Source of the DNA: Mucilaginibacter sp.
Lineage (GTDB): Bacteria > Bacteroidota > Bacteroidia > Sphingobacteriales > Sphingobacteriaceae
Direction of reading: 5' to 3'
NCBI RefSeq assembly: GCF_028288225.1
Contig: NZ_JAQBOC010000031.1
Location: forward strand, 1 to 64,000
Length of the DNA stretch: 64,000 nucleotides
The notes under the pieces: generated by a model
What the model was told of the DNA's origin: nothing
The model's input: the letters and a program-made list of their open reading frames with translations, nothing else
The model's database searches: none
Translations under genes and position numbers: made by a program
In this document: piece by piece, positions 44,852-54,167 of the stretch
Numbering within the stretch: the first letter of the stretch is position 1
How the letters are laid out: each line of letters opens with the position of its first letter

Positions 44852-45052
44852 CAAAAAACTAATTACTTAAACTTAAAAAAAGAGATAACCGAATTGAATT
44901 ATTAGGAGATAAAGCAGTGAGTTTAGGGGAGTAGAAGAGAATGTGTGCATTGGAATTGAGGTTTGCATTTTTTTATAAATGATTTTATTATCATGTTACT
45001 TTTGAGAAGCAAAGCACATGAAATATCTTAATTTTGTTAGATTTTCAATTAG
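44852..45052. other. Intergenic, nothing recognised
   Basis: AT-rich gap between the acyltransferase and the convergent propeller-like gene. No hairpin with a T-run or promoter was found. Confidence 0.4.
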
Positions 45053-45880
45053 TTATAGGTTTGTTATTGTTGATAATCCTCCATTGTAACATCCTATAAT
45101 TCTATTCCTAGCGTTATCAAATACTGCTCCTGATAAGTTTGTACCCGTTACAATGTTGCCTATAGTGCCGAGTGTTGAGCCATTTAAAACGTATAGGTGG
45201 TTAGATGCTCCTGCTATCCTATTATGAGAAATTATGGGATCAAATGAAATATTAGAAGTGCCACTACCGACTGAACCCGTAGCGCTATAAGAAAAAGTGC
45301 TTGTGTCCATTGTTAATAAAGTGCCGCCATAACAACATATAATCAATCTCGTTATGTTTCCTGGGTCAATGGACAATCCAAAAATTCCAGAATTGCTTAT
45401 GGTTATAAATGTAATTAATGCTCCTGTCGTTCCGTTTCTTACCTCTACAGAGTTATTACTATAGTTACAACAAAAGAATCTATTATTTGCAATATAGGGA
45501 TCAAAAGTCATGTTCGAAATAAAAGTACTACCGAGTGAAAATGTACTCATAACAGACAGCGTTGCAGTATTTATTATTGTACCTTGACTCCCAACAGAGA
45601 TCAATCTAGTAGTGTCAGCTGGATCAAAACCTAAGCCAATTCCGTTTACGCTTGGAATTGTAGCTAAAATTGAAAAGGTATTTATATCCATTACCAGCAT
45701 AGGGCCTCCCGTATTTACAAAAAAACGGTTATTGGAAGCTATCGGATCAATAATTAATGTTTGAAAGTTATAATTTGGGATAGGATAGTTATTAATAACA
45801 TTTGAGACTACATCTTTAATTTTAAAGAAATTATTTCCTGCTTTGAATATGTTTGTTCCTGATCTATATAAATGTGACAT
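45053..45880 (-). CDS. Propeller-like repeat protein next to tail fibre
   Basis: 275 aa. Six to seven repeats of the form FDP/IDP-x-NRFF…V-x(n)-T-x-TL read like YVTN/beta-propeller blades. No signal peptide. Its ATG lies 2 nt after the stop of the tail-fibre-like gene, so both form one operon; a receptor-binding or fibre-cap role is likely. Confidence 0.5.
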   Translation of the reverse strand: MSHLYRSGTNIFKAGNNFFKIKDVVSNVINNYPIPNYNFQTLIIDPIASNNRFFVNTGGPMLVMDINTFSILATIPSVNGIGLGFDPADTTRLISVGSQGTIINTATLSVMSTFSLGSTFISNMTFDPYIANNRFFCCNYSNNSVEVRNGTTGALITFITISNSGIFGLSIDPGNITRLIICCYGGTLLTMDTSTFSYSATGSVGSGTSNISFDPIISHNRIAGASNHLYVLNGSTLGTIGNIVTGTNLSGAVFDNARNRIIGCYNGGLSTITNL

Positions 45881-45882
45881 AG

Positions 45883-47664
45883 CTATACTGTTTGTATTGG
45901 TATTTTAAACCACAGAGTGGATGTTTTTTTAATGTATAAATTATTGGTTCCGAGTACTTGTTGTAAGGGTAGAGCAGATGAATAAGCTGCATTAAGCTGA
46001 ATGCTTGTTTTATCTCCAGTAGTATCATCAATATCGGATAGGTATAGATCCAAAATATTACCAGCTCTAGCGGATCTTATCCATTGGTTGACACCTATGC
46101 AATCATATCTATAGTCGGTATCTAATGCATACTGCCCTGTTAAACCAATAACCGATGCCATTCCTGAACTAAAATCAGCAGTTGTCAAGTTAGACGGCGA
46201 AGTCAATTGATCTATTGCATCGTAATTTTTTTGAGCACCTGATGAAGTTATAGTTATTACTTTTTCACCACTTGTGACTGTTGGCAACACTCCAGAGACA
46301 TTGCCTATAATTTGAAAGTTTGTGCTATCATATGCTAATAAATAAATACCGCTCGCCAAGATATCATTTGCCAATAATGTTGCTGTACTGTTCTTTTTAA
46401 TGGACTTAGCTCCTAAGCCATTGAGATTTAAAGTCGCAGCTCCAGTATTTGCATTACTGAATTGTATTGAAAAGATTTGTGTATTCTCGTAAGTAGTTAT
46501 TGCAGGAACTATTGTGGCTACGTACGAATCTGTGCCAGAAGCGATGGTAGTAGCCACTCCACTACCTCCGGATGACGGATTTACCCATCCTGTATCGTAG
46601 TTTGTGCCTGAGTTTTTAGCAAGTATTTGCCCCGTTGTTCCTCCTGATGGAATAGTTTTACTTATTAATGCCGTAATTTGTGCCTGCAGTTTTCCTAGCG
46701 CTCCTAAAATAGTATCGGTGGCAGTAATAGCAGTCGTGCTGCTAAAGCCTAACCCTGTTAAAACTGTTGCTAAAACTCTGGCTATTGTAAAATAAAGATT
46801 CGTGCTTCCCTCAGGTACAGCATCAGTACTGCCGGGAGATGCTACCAATTGGATATAAGTACTGCCACTCCAACGGTACTCGGCATTATCATTCAGCGTT
46901 ATGTATATTTTGCCGGTTTCTCCTGTAGCTGGCAACGCAGCGTAATTGGTAAACTCTGAAACATCGTCAACATAGCCGGGTAGCTGTGCTGCAGCTACTT
47001 TGCCGGAGCCATCCAACCCTGCATAGCCGTTTGCTATGTTTTTGCTTGCGGCATTTTCAGCAATATAACCTAAACTGTTTTGTTTGGTGGCCAAAACAGC
47101 GGCCAGGCTTGTATTGTCTGCCGGATTGCCGGAAAGATTTTCAAATGAGTTGTCCTGCCAATCGGTATTAAAATCGATGCCATCAACCTTTACCAGTACC
47201 TGGCCTGCTGCGCCGCTGTTTGCAACACCTGCTCCTAAAAAGGATACCCCATCCCCCCAAACACCAGCCGTTTTGGGCCCAAAAATGATATAGTTAGAAG
47301 TGTTGATGTAAAAATTTCCATTAACCCCCGTGGTGCTGTTTGATGGATTGATGGTTCCGGACAGCACGGTGTTCCCGTTTGTGCCATTAGCTCCGTTTGT
47401 TCCAGCAGTTCCCTGCGGGCCTTGAGGCCCGGTTGCCATGGAGAAAACCTGGGACCAGCTTCCGAGTGATTTTTTATAAAAGATCCCGGTCAGGGTATTG
47501 ATATAGCTATCCAGGTTTTTGCCTGTTGCTGATGCCGGCAAACCGGCGCCGTAAAGTAAAGTTCCATCGGCGGCATTGGCAGCCGGAAGGGTGTAAACTA
47601 CGGTCCAGGTGCCGGCCACTTTTTGTGCAAAGGATCCGGCTGTTGTGCTCATTGGCAGTGCCAT
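45883..47664 (-). CDS. Tail fibre with collagen-like segment
   Basis: 593 aa. GPQGPQGTAGTNGANGTNGN at about 83-102 is a collagen-type triple-helix stretch common in phage fibres. Following segments (…NLYFTIARVLATVLTGLG…, …GGTTGQILAKNSGTNYDTGW…) are also of fibre type. An ATG at 47664 is used. About 20 residues of a plausible N-terminus (MPIRNQIEAVVQTLTG) lie just upstream in another frame, so the 5' end may be frameshifted. Confidence 0.6.
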   Translation of the reverse strand: MALPMSTTAGSFAQKVAGTWTVVYTLPAANAADGTLLYGAGLPASATGKNLDSYINTLTGIFYKKSLGSWSQVFSMATGPQGPQGTAGTNGANGTNGNTVLSGTINPSNSTTGVNGNFYINTSNYIIFGPKTAGVWGDGVSFLGAGVANSGAAGQVLVKVDGIDFNTDWQDNSFENLSGNPADNTSLAAVLATKQNSLGYIAENAASKNIANGYAGLDGSGKVAAAQLPGYVDDVSEFTNYAALPATGETGKIYITLNDNAEYRWSGSTYIQLVASPGSTDAVPEGSTNLYFTIARVLATVLTGLGFSSTTAITATDTILGALGKLQAQITALISKTIPSGGTTGQILAKNSGTNYDTGWVNPSSGGSGVATTIASGTDSYVATIVPAITTYENTQIFSIQFSNANTGAATLNLNGLGAKSIKKNSTATLLANDILASGIYLLAYDSTNFQIIGNVSGVLPTVTSGEKVITITSSGAQKNYDAIDQLTSPSNLTTADFSSGMASVIGLTGQYALDTDYRYDCIGVNQWIRSARAGNILDLYLSDIDDTTGDKTSIQLNAAYSSALPLQQVLGTNNLYIKKTSTLWFKIPIQTV

Positions 47665-47782
47665 AAATAAATGTTGGCGAACCGGTGAGCGTTTGCACTA
47701 CGGCTTCTATTTGGTTACGGATGGGCATTTGGGATTAGAGATTAAAGGTTAGTTGATTAGAGATTAGTTGGGTTAGTCCATG

Positions 47783-47930
47783 CGTCATTGCGAGGAACGA
47801 AGCAAACTTTGAGCTATGCAGATCAAGAAGCATTAATATTGTGGCGACCGAACTGCGGCTGAAAGGCCCCATCGGCATTACTGTTCATTGATTGTCCTTA
47901 GTAAAGGTTGCTTCGTTCCTCGCAATGACG
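47783..47930. repeat. MITE-like element with 23-bp terminal inverted repeats
   Basis: The 23 bp at 47783-47805 (containing GCGAGGAACGAAGCAA) recur perfectly inverted at 47908-47930. Together they bound a 148-bp element without a gene. From memory, this GCGAGGAACGAAGCAA palindrome type is a frequent intergenic repeat in Bacteroidota. Confidence 0.75.
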
Positions 47931-47952
47931 GGGTGGTGAGTTTGATTTTCAA

Positions 47953-48150
47953 TTATTGCGCCTGTAAAAGCTCTGAATATTTTTTTTGATACTCAGCTTC
48001 CGTTTTATTCAATAGCAGCTTGGTTAGTACACGTTCATAGGGCATGTTTAAGATTAGTGCCCATTTGGTAATATCGCCACCGGCAAGAGAGTTTACTGTA
48101 TTGATGTATTTAAACTTTTCAAACGTTTGGATGCCCGCCCTGCGCTCCAA
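47953..48150 (-). CDS. Small phage protein overlapping the tail chaperone gene
   Basis: 65 aa if TTG at 48150 is used (body: RRAGIQTFEKFKYINTVNSL…). It overlaps the end of the gene at 48093 by 58 nt in the -1 frame and has no ATG start. It may be the second product of a tail-chaperone frameshift, or the separated end of a mutated gene. Confidence 0.45.
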   Translation of the reverse strand: MERRAGIQTFEKFKYINTVNSLAGGDITKWALILNMPYERVLTKLLLNKTEAEYQKKYSELLQAQ

Positions 48151-48785
48151 AGCTGATGGAGCCGATGAAAGAAGCCGGTTCTCGTCTTCGACAAGGCGGG
48201 ATAAAAGGTAAAAAAATGCTTGGCTACGGGCAGCGCCTCCGTTACCCTAAGTTGTTTTATTTCGCTGGTAAATTCTTCGGCTTCATATTCGTTGTAGGGT
48301 TTGCCGGTGGCCCTGCAGTAAAAGTAGTGGGCAAGCACCTGGCAACAGGCTTTTAAGGATGGATTAAAGGTTTGCTGCCAGCCCTCATCGCCATAAAGCT
48401 TAATATGCTCACTTATCTCATCGCCAATAATTTCGCGGGCGGCCATAAAGGCCCCGGCAGGTTCAACAGACAGGTTGTTCATCACGTTTACGGTTTTGCC
48501 TGTTACAAATGTTATTTTTTTGGGGATGGCATCACTGTTGTATAAATATTTTATTTGGTGCGATAAGGACAATACAGCTTCGCCAAATATTGCGAAATCA
48601 TCCATGCTTTGTACATTTTGCAATTGCTGAACAGGAATGCCCGATAAAATGCTGATGGCTTCCAGATCATACAATGCTGGGTTTTCCTGCAGGGCTATCA
48701 TCTGGCCCAGGGTAACTTCATCCAGTTTATCAGGAATTTGAAACCTGAGTTTGCCGGTGGTTGTTTTTAGTGTTTTTTGTATCAT
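48093..48785 (-). CDS. Putative tail assembly chaperone-like protein
   Basis: 230 aa. Opens with IQKTLKTTTGKLRFQIPDKL and is helical after that; size, helical content and neighbours suggest a tail-assembly protein. Residues ~205-230 (…LWSAGRASKRLKSLNTSIQ) look like the wrong frame relative to the overlapping gene at 47953. Part of the minus-strand phage set. Confidence 0.4.
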   Translation of the reverse strand: MIQKTLKTTTGKLRFQIPDKLDEVTLGQMIALQENPALYDLEAISILSGIPVQQLQNVQSMDDFAIFGEAVLSLSHQIKYLYNSDAIPKKITFVTGKTVNVMNNLSVEPAGAFMAAREIIGDEISEHIKLYGDEGWQQTFNPSLKACCQVLAHYFYCRATGKPYNEYEAEEFTSEIKQLRVTEALPVAKHFFTFYPALSKTRTGFFHRLHQLWSAGRASKRLKSLNTSIQ

Positions 48786-49048
48786 TTTGATTTCGGAATT
48801 CGGATGTTGGATTTTTCGTGTTATATTGTTTTTTAACGGCTCTCAAGAAGGCTACGCCGTTTCGGATTGGGTTGATTTGAATGGATAATTTTTAAGAGGA
48901 GAGGCTGTAACTATATTTTCTTGAACTAGAAAGAAGATGGCCTTTAGCTTGCAAAACGCAGGTAAATCGTCATGTTTAATATTGTGTAATTCTGCCGTCC
49001 CATGAAATTCTTAATAATTGATAAACTTTTTTTTTGTTAATTACATGC
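48786..49048. other. Intergenic, nothing recognised
   Basis: AT-rich gap of 263 bp between the tail gene and the lipoprotein gene. No hairpin, repeat or promoter stands out. Confidence 0.4.
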
Positions 49049-49468
49049 TTAATATCCACTTGGGAGCACGCCTTCTAAAGCGATAAAAAACGCCACTAAT
49101 CCAGCTACCAATACTATAGTAGCGGTCGGGTTTGGTTTTCTTCTCTCCTTATTTATGCCGTGTGATTCCCATTTTGTAACATTTCCATTCCCATCAAATG
49201 TGAATTTTACAAAACGATCATATTGGCTAAATTGAGTTACATTGTTAGTTTCGAAAGTTGAATTGGTAGAAATACCATTATAATTATAAAGCCATTCTTC
49301 TGTTCCTTCGCTTTGTCGTTTTTCAGCAGGCCGGCCAAAATCTTTAGTCACCTGTGATTTTGTGGTGTAGCGCTGCATTACTTGTTTGTGCGAGTAGAGC
49401 ACCATGGTACAACTACACATAGAAAAGATACCTATAAGGGCAATAAAGCCGAGCAATGCTTTTTTCAT
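49049..49468 (-). CDS. Lipoprotein with BamE/SmpA-like domain
   Basis: 139 aa. Lipoprotein signal (…FSMCSC near 20). YTTKSQVTKDFGRPAEKRQS followed by EEWLYNY resembles the 'tk.eV...lG.P' element of SmpA/OmlA-type domains, and KFTFDGNGNVTKW follows. A C-terminal hydrophobic helix (about 116-131) is unusual for the family. Host gene or phage cargo. Confidence 0.55.
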   Translation of the reverse strand: MKKALLGFIALIGIFSMCSCTMVLYSHKQVMQRYTTKSQVTKDFGRPAEKRQSEGTEEWLYNYNGISTNSTFETNNVTQFSQYDRFVKFTFDGNGNVTKWESHGINKERRKPNPTATIVLVAGLVAFFIALEGVLPSGY

Positions 49469-49561
49469 GTGAATGATTTTTATTCTAATGTACGTAAATT
49501 ATTGATAATCAAAAGTTTATTCATGGAAATTGCTATCGTTTTTTATTAAACAGGTGGTCAG

Positions 49562-50782
49562 TTACAATAACATGCCCATCTCCCTAAAAGCTACATGTTT
49601 ATCGGGCCGCGGGGCCAGCCAGCTGTTTCGTTTTATCCTGCCTGCCGATCTTAACTTATTCAGGGCCACATAACGCAGTGGATCAATCAAGTGGTTCCAT
49701 GAGTCTACCGGTTCATTAAGGGTACGGCCTGTGCGATCGGTTCGCCATTTGTAGCGGCCAAGTTCGTTGCGGAGGTTTACGCTTTGGCGGGTTACGTTTA
49801 TTTTGTAGCGCTTTAAAATATCAATAGAGTTATTAACACTGTCGGCGCCTTTTTTTGCACCTGCTATTTTCCAGCCAAGGCGCCTCAGTTCTTCAATTGA
49901 TTTTGGTTCGGCGCTGTCGGCAATTATATCAATATGCTGGCCTATGCCTAAGTCAATTAAACGCGCCGAAATATCGGTATTAGTAAGGCCGGTATTATAT
50001 AATTTTTCATCAACCCAAAGCTCACCGTTTTGCTTGTATACCATTACAAAGCCGGTTTCATCATTGGTAAAACCAAAATCGAGCCCGGCAGCTACGAGCT
50101 TTGCACCGGCCGGAATCTCCTCGCATATAAACCAGTTGTTAAATATCAGCCCGGTTATTTTGCCGGTAAGGCCGCGGGCATAAACGCGCCACTGTTCAAG
50201 ATCCTGATCTTTCAGCGCTTCAATTTTTTCTTTTGTTTGGGCTGATAAAAAAGGATTGTGCCTGTGGTCGGATATAATAAGCTGTACATTTGGCTTGCCT
50301 ATTAGGTAATCATGCACCCAAAAGGCGCTGTTTGGATTATAATCTATAAAGATCTTTTGTTTGGTGCGCAAGGCCAGCTCGGTATAAACATCATAGCTAA
50401 TGCCGTTAGCTTCGTTTACAAACAAAAAATCACGTTTCCCTGATTTCGCATCCTGGGCATTATCATAGCTTTTAAATTCGAGGATTGTTCCATTATGAAA
50501 CTCAAAGATCCTATCGGTTTTGTTATAGCTTTTTACCAAATTTTGCAAGCCGGCCCATCCGTAATAAATACTCTGCGCATCGCGCAGGGCACCGGCTTTA
50601 AGGTTGGGGATGTCTTGTCCAACTACTGTTATAACCAACTTTTCGGCCTCACAGGCGAGGCAAAAGAGCACCTGGGTGATGGCAAAGGTCTTACCTGAAC
50701 TTGTGCCACCTTGATTAATAACAATATGATTATCAGTATAATAATTTTGACGGAAGAGCACTGATGCTTTTTGTGGGATCAT
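49562..50782 (-). CDS. terL: Terminase large subunit, PBSX-like (second phage)
   Basis: 406 aa, full length for the family. GGTSSGKT at 25-32 is the Walker A, RDFLFVNEAN near 117 the Walker B. The nuclease half shows AAGLDFGFTND near 226 and IIADSAEPKSIEELRRLGW near 287. It belongs to the Terminase_3/PBSX type and differs from the TerL at 18926. No damaging mutation is visible, although most capsid genes of this phage are missing nearby. Confidence 0.85.
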   Translation of the reverse strand: MIPQKASVLFRQNYYTDNHIVINQGGTSSGKTFAITQVLFCLACEAEKLVITVVGQDIPNLKAGALRDAQSIYYGWAGLQNLVKSYNKTDRIFEFHNGTILEFKSYDNAQDAKSGKRDFLFVNEANGISYDVYTELALRTKQKIFIDYNPNSAFWVHDYLIGKPNVQLIISDHRHNPFLSAQTKEKIEALKDQDLEQWRVYARGLTGKITGLIFNNWFICEEIPAGAKLVAAGLDFGFTNDETGFVMVYKQNGELWVDEKLYNTGLTNTDISARLIDLGIGQHIDIIADSAEPKSIEELRRLGWKIAGAKKGADSVNNSIDILKRYKINVTRQSVNLRNELGRYKWRTDRTGRTLNEPVDSWNHLIDPLRYVALNKLRSAGRIKRNSWLAPRPDKHVAFREMGMLL

Positions 50783-50839
50783 TTTTTAATGTCGGATTAT
50801 TTTTATATTTGTTACCTAAAACCTGCTAAACCTGCTGCT

Positions 50840-51397
50840 ATGCAACGTATTCACTTTTTATTAATGGCCATTTTTATATGCTTTTTGTGTGCCTGCGGTA
50901 ACAAAAGCGGCAATAAGCCAGCTAATTTGCAGCTGGTGATGATTATCGGTAAATGGAATCTTCAAAAGCAAAGTGATGAAGTATACATTGACGGGGCCTT
51001 AAAATCAGACACAACAATGCTGGCATCGAACAAAACCCTTAGCTATGCACAATTTGATGCCGATGGTAAATTTAGCTCAATAAGCTTTTACAATTCAGGC
51101 GGCATTGGCAGCACATCATTAGGCAATGTTATAGCTGTTGATAGTTTAAGCGGTACATACAGTTTTGCAGGACCGGGCTTTAAGCTTTCATCTGCAGGCC
51201 TGGGTGGTTTTGGCGTTGGTACTATAAATTTCATTACAGGCCCTGTTCCTGTAATTCACCTGGTATCACAATCGGCACAAATAGTACAATTAACGGCATC
51301 GTTATTAACCTTACATATGGAATATACCACCACCCAAACCCTTAATGCCGATGTGAAAAATTATAAATATGTGCTGGATTATTATTACACCAAATAA
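50840..51397 (+). CDS. Lipocalin-like lipoprotein
   Basis: 185 aa from ATG 50840 (MQRIHFLLMAIFICFLCACG); an upstream frame to 50771 overlaps TerL and is rejected. Lipobox LCAC gives a lipidated Cys19. A GKWNLQKQ segment and beta-rich body recall lipocalin-like proteins of Bacteroidota. It lies on the plus strand between phage TerL and TerS. Confidence 0.6.
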   Translation: MQRIHFLLMAIFICFLCACGNKSGNKPANLQLVMIIGKWNLQKQSDEVYIDGALKSDTTMLASNKTLSYAQFDADGKFSSISFYNSGGIGSTSLGNVIAVDSLSGTYSFAGPGFKLSSAGLGGFGVGTINFITGPVPVIHLVSQSAQIVQLTASLLTLHMEYTTTQTLNADVKNYKYVLDYYYTK

Positions 51398-51462
51398 TTA
51401 TTAAAAGATAGCATCTGGCTTATAAAAACAATTGGTACATTTAACTTACCAATTGTGAAGCA

Positions 51463-51915
51463 ATGAAATACAAACACATACTGTTAATTTTACCCGTATT
51501 GTTTGTGTGTATACAAGCATGCAAAAAAGTGGCTGCCCCGCCGGAGGCAAAAGTGACCGTTGTAGGAAAGTGGTTTATAATCAAACATGATCTTAAATTA
51601 ATAAAGGATGGTGTGCAGATTGGCGAAACAATAAAAACCGACTACACTGCCGACGATTTTGCGCAATTTTATAAGGATGGTACCGGTTACCAATCCGCTA
51701 AAGGAACAGCAAACTCGCCCAGTCTTACCATATTTCATTATACGCTTAAAGATAGTAGTATAACGCTGTACATTAATGGTAACCCGGGTGTTGTTGAAAC
51801 CATCACCAGGCTTACCGAAACCGGGTTTGCCGTACATTTCGAAAGCCAGGTTATTGATCCGAATAATCCCACCCAAATTTATACCGGGATAGAGGAGTAT
51901 GAATTTAAAAGGTGA
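51463..51915 (+). CDS. Lipocalin-like lipoprotein
   Basis: 150 aa. Lipobox near residue 20 (VCIQAC), then VTVVGKWFIIKHDLKL, the GKW start typical of lipocalin-like domains. Same type as the gene at 50840 and likely a paralogue in tandem. Converges with TerS. Confidence 0.6.
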   Translation: MKYKHILLILPVLFVCIQACKKVAAPPEAKVTVVGKWFIIKHDLKLIKDGVQIGETIKTDYTADDFAQFYKDGTGYQSAKGTANSPSLTIFHYTLKDSSITLYINGNPGVVETITRLTETGFAVHFESQVIDPNNPTQIYTGIEEYEFKR

Positions 51916-51919
51916 GCTT

Positions 51920-52381
51920 TTATAATATAACTTCTTTTTCGCTTTCGGCAGGCTTTGGGCCCGATTCAAGGATCTCCACCTTAATAGTTTTAGGCTGCTG
52001 TTCTGTTGGTTTAATATCGTTGCGCTCATTCCACCCCATGTTTTTTAGGGCGAATATGGCTCCGGCAGCTGATTGGGCATGGAGCTTTTTCTCATACGAT
52101 GCCTCAATACGCAGGTGCCCCCATTTAAGCGCTTCGGCAAATTTGCCATTTTCCATATAATTGTCAAATGCCCTGATGCTGTTAAAGCCTAAAAAAAGTG
52201 CAAGATCGGCAAGAGTAGCAGGCTCCGGATTGCGGTCCCAAACTTTTTGAGTAGGTGCGGGCAGATCCTTAGCTTCTTTTCCGGGTTTGTTTTCCAGGTG
52301 ATACTCGCCTTCAATAAGATTAAAATAAGCATCAATGCGGGCGATAAGACTTTTCTCATCGCTAAAACATGGTTGAAACAT
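51920..52381 (-). CDS. terS: Terminase small subunit-like protein (second phage)
   Basis: 153 aa. PATLADLALFLGFNSIRAFD near 52 is an HTH-like segment, and AQSAAGAIFALKNMGWNERN matches the end of the DNA-packaging small-subunit family (Terminase_2-like). It is about 1.1 kb upstream of TerL on the same strand; the two lipoprotein genes separate them. Confidence 0.65.
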   Translation of the reverse strand: MFQPCFSDEKSLIARIDAYFNLIEGEYHLENKPGKEAKDLPAPTQKVWDRNPEPATLADLALFLGFNSIRAFDNYMENGKFAEALKWGHLRIEASYEKKLHAQSAAGAIFALKNMGWNERNDIKPTEQQPKTIKVEILESGPKPAESEKEVIL

Positions 52382-52655
52382 CAGGTTTATGATTTAAATG
52401 CCATTTGGCATAGTACAGATGTAAAGGTAGGAATTTTTAAATTAAAATGCAAATATTTTTAGCAAAATAATTAAAGGGATTCTATTTTTATTTTTTAGAT
52501 AAAAAGGCCGAATGACAAATAAATTATCCCTGTTTCGGTATTGTTACGATTTTAGGTTAAAAAAAGTTAAATTGTTTATTAAATTTGACATGCAGGCAAC
52601 TTTAGATGTTTTATCTTCGTTTTTTATTTAGTAGATTTAATTAATAATTTAAAAC
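52382..52655. other. Intergenic with possible lipoprotein promoter
   Basis: TTTG at 52584-52587 and TATCTTCG at 52612-52619 are close to Bacteroidota -33/-7 boxes, but the 24-nt gap is longer than usual. No gene seen. Confidence 0.35.
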
Positions 52656-53249
52656 ATGTGCAACAAGAGGTTTACCTACCTTTTATTTTTCATAACAATA
52701 GCTTTTATGGCGGTGCTTTCATCATGCCAGAAGGATAGTGATGTGAAAGAAAACAGCGCATTAAAAGCCAGTATTGCTGCAGATAGTGCTGCCATTTCAT
52801 CGCCCGGTAATTTTCTGGCAGCAGCAGGTACGCTATCTTTAACAATTAAAGATTCAACCTATGTGTTTGATGCATCAAAAGATTCAATAGCATTTATTAA
52901 TGTGCATGATGATAATGATAATACCAAACGTTATTATGGCATTACAGCTATAAATAAAGAACATACCATGAGTTTTGGCATCAGTTCATCGGGCTATGTG
53001 CATAATGATAAAAGCGGGGATATAGCAGGCAGCCAGTTTTTGCTGCTCCCCGGGTATAAAAAGCCAGGCTTTCAGTTTTCATTGAGCAAATATTCAGGGC
53101 AAAAAGAATTTGGGAACATTTACATTGACAAATACAACCAGGATAGCGTACTTGCCAAAGGTACATTCCATACATTTTTAGCTAGCGACGATAAGGCAAA
53201 CGCCCCGTTTTATAAAGTTGAGGGTAGTTTTGATCTGAAGCTGAAGTAA
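52656..53249 (+). CDS. Lipoprotein of unknown function
   Basis: 197 aa. Signal peptide and lipobox (…AVLSSC, Cys24) followed by QKDSD. Mature part is beta-rich with FxLSKYSG-type segments; ligand unknown. Typical surface lipoprotein of this group. Confidence 0.6.
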   Translation: MCNKRFTYLLFFITIAFMAVLSSCQKDSDVKENSALKASIAADSAAISSPGNFLAAAGTLSLTIKDSTYVFDASKDSIAFINVHDDNDNTKRYYGITAINKEHTMSFGISSSGYVHNDKSGDIAGSQFLLLPGYKKPGFQFSLSKYSGQKEFGNIYIDKYNQDSVLAKGTFHTFLASDDKANAPFYKVEGSFDLKLK

Positions 53250-53262
53250 AGTGAGTCAGTAA

Positions 53263-53388
53263 AGTCGGAAAAGTCCGAAAGTCAGTAAAGACGGAGGCAA
53301 GGTATCACATCATAAAAAAGTTACTCATAACATACAACTTCCAGAACTTTACGACTATCATATTTTTTACTTTCGGACTTTTCCGACT
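53263..53388. repeat. Inverted repeat of the AAGTCCGAAAGT type
   Basis: AGTCGGAAAAGTCCGAAAGT at 53263-53282 pairs exactly with 53369-53388. Further CGGACTTTC copies follow to 53405, and a related piece lies near 61477-61490. The same core appears inside the phage gene at 17672. Confidence 0.7.
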
Positions 53389-53490
53389 TTCCGGACTTTC
53401 GGACTTCTCCAAAACATCATCGCAACGTAATAAAACCCCATCGCTTTTAACCTTTCGTTATTCACCGCCCTAAATACGACCTTTTTTGCG

Positions 53491-53498
53491 TATATTTG
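53491..53498 (+). promoter_or_regulatory. -7 box for the RRM gene
   Basis: TATATTTG, an exact TAnnTTTG match 20 nt before the ATG at 53518. A matching -33 box is not clear. Confidence 0.5.
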
Positions 53499-53517
53499 TG
53501 CAAATTTAAAAACATTG

Positions 53518-53811
53518 ATGAAAGTATTTATTGCAGGCTTGCCACTTGAAGTGGATGAGGCCGAGTTAACTGCTGTGTTTGGTGATTTTGGGCCGGTTAG
53601 ATCGCTCAGAATAATTAAAGACCGCGAAACAAAAGAGAGTAAAGGTTTTGGTTTTGTAGAAATGGCTAATGATGACGAAGCAAAGGAGGCGATTAGGTGC
53701 ATGAATGGAGCAAGTTATTATGGCCGCCGGATCACGGTTAACGTTGCCGAGGACAAAGGTCCGGGTTTTAACGCTGGCGGTGGTAACAAAGGTGGTTTTA
53801 GACGCAATTAA
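53518..53811 (+). CDS. RRM-domain RNA-binding protein
   Basis: 97 aa from ATG 53518. RNP2 (VFIAGLP) at about 3-9 and RNP1 (KGFGFVEM) near 42-49 define a single RRM, and a short Gly-rich tail (GFNAGGGNKGGFRRN) follows. Bacteroidota carry several such proteins, thought to act as RNA chaperones. Own promoter and terminator. Confidence 0.85.
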   Translation: MKVFIAGLPLEVDEAELTAVFGDFGPVRSLRIIKDRETKESKGFGFVEMANDDEAKEAIRCMNGASYYGRRITVNVAEDKGPGFNAGGGNKGGFRRN

Positions 53812-53841
53812 TTGCCAATAGTAATATTCTTTTTTATTGAG

Positions 53842-53875
53842 AAAGCTCTCCGATGGTTCGGGGAGCTTTTTTTTT
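53842..53875 (+). terminator. Terminator of the RRM gene
   Basis: AAAGCTCTCCG and CGGGGAGCTTT pair over 11 bp (one G-T) with loop ATGGTT, followed by a run of T. Confidence 0.8.
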
Positions 53876-53958
53876 GCGCGCTGCTTATCCGGAGGGGAAT
53901 GATTGGATTTTGTGATTTTAAAATTGTTATATTGTATAGATCAATAGCCATACTCACT

Positions 53959-54167
53959 ATGACAACCCTAACTATTGAAATCCCTGACAATAAAAAGTCC
54001 TCTTTTTTGGAGGTTATAAAAAAAGCTGTTGCTGAAATCTTAGATATTGAAACCGATGATTTAAGCGAAGCTGAATTTAACTTTTAAAGGAGTCGCACAA
54101 AGAAGTATTGGTGATACGGGATAGCAAAATAAAGTCTACACCTGAATCTGAATTGTGGAATGATTAA
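53959..54167 (+). pseudogene. Frameshifted antitoxin-like gene
   Basis: The first frame gives 42 aa (MTTLTIEIPDNKKSSFLEVI…) ending at TAA 54085-54087. Directly after it, in another frame, KESHKEVLVIRDSKIKSTPE…LWND continues to a stop at 54165-54167. Joined, they resemble the ~70-aa antitoxin-like proteins of Bacteroidota (from memory). The break lies at CTTTTAAAGG, a homopolymer-rich site. No toxin gene follows. Confidence 0.5.
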
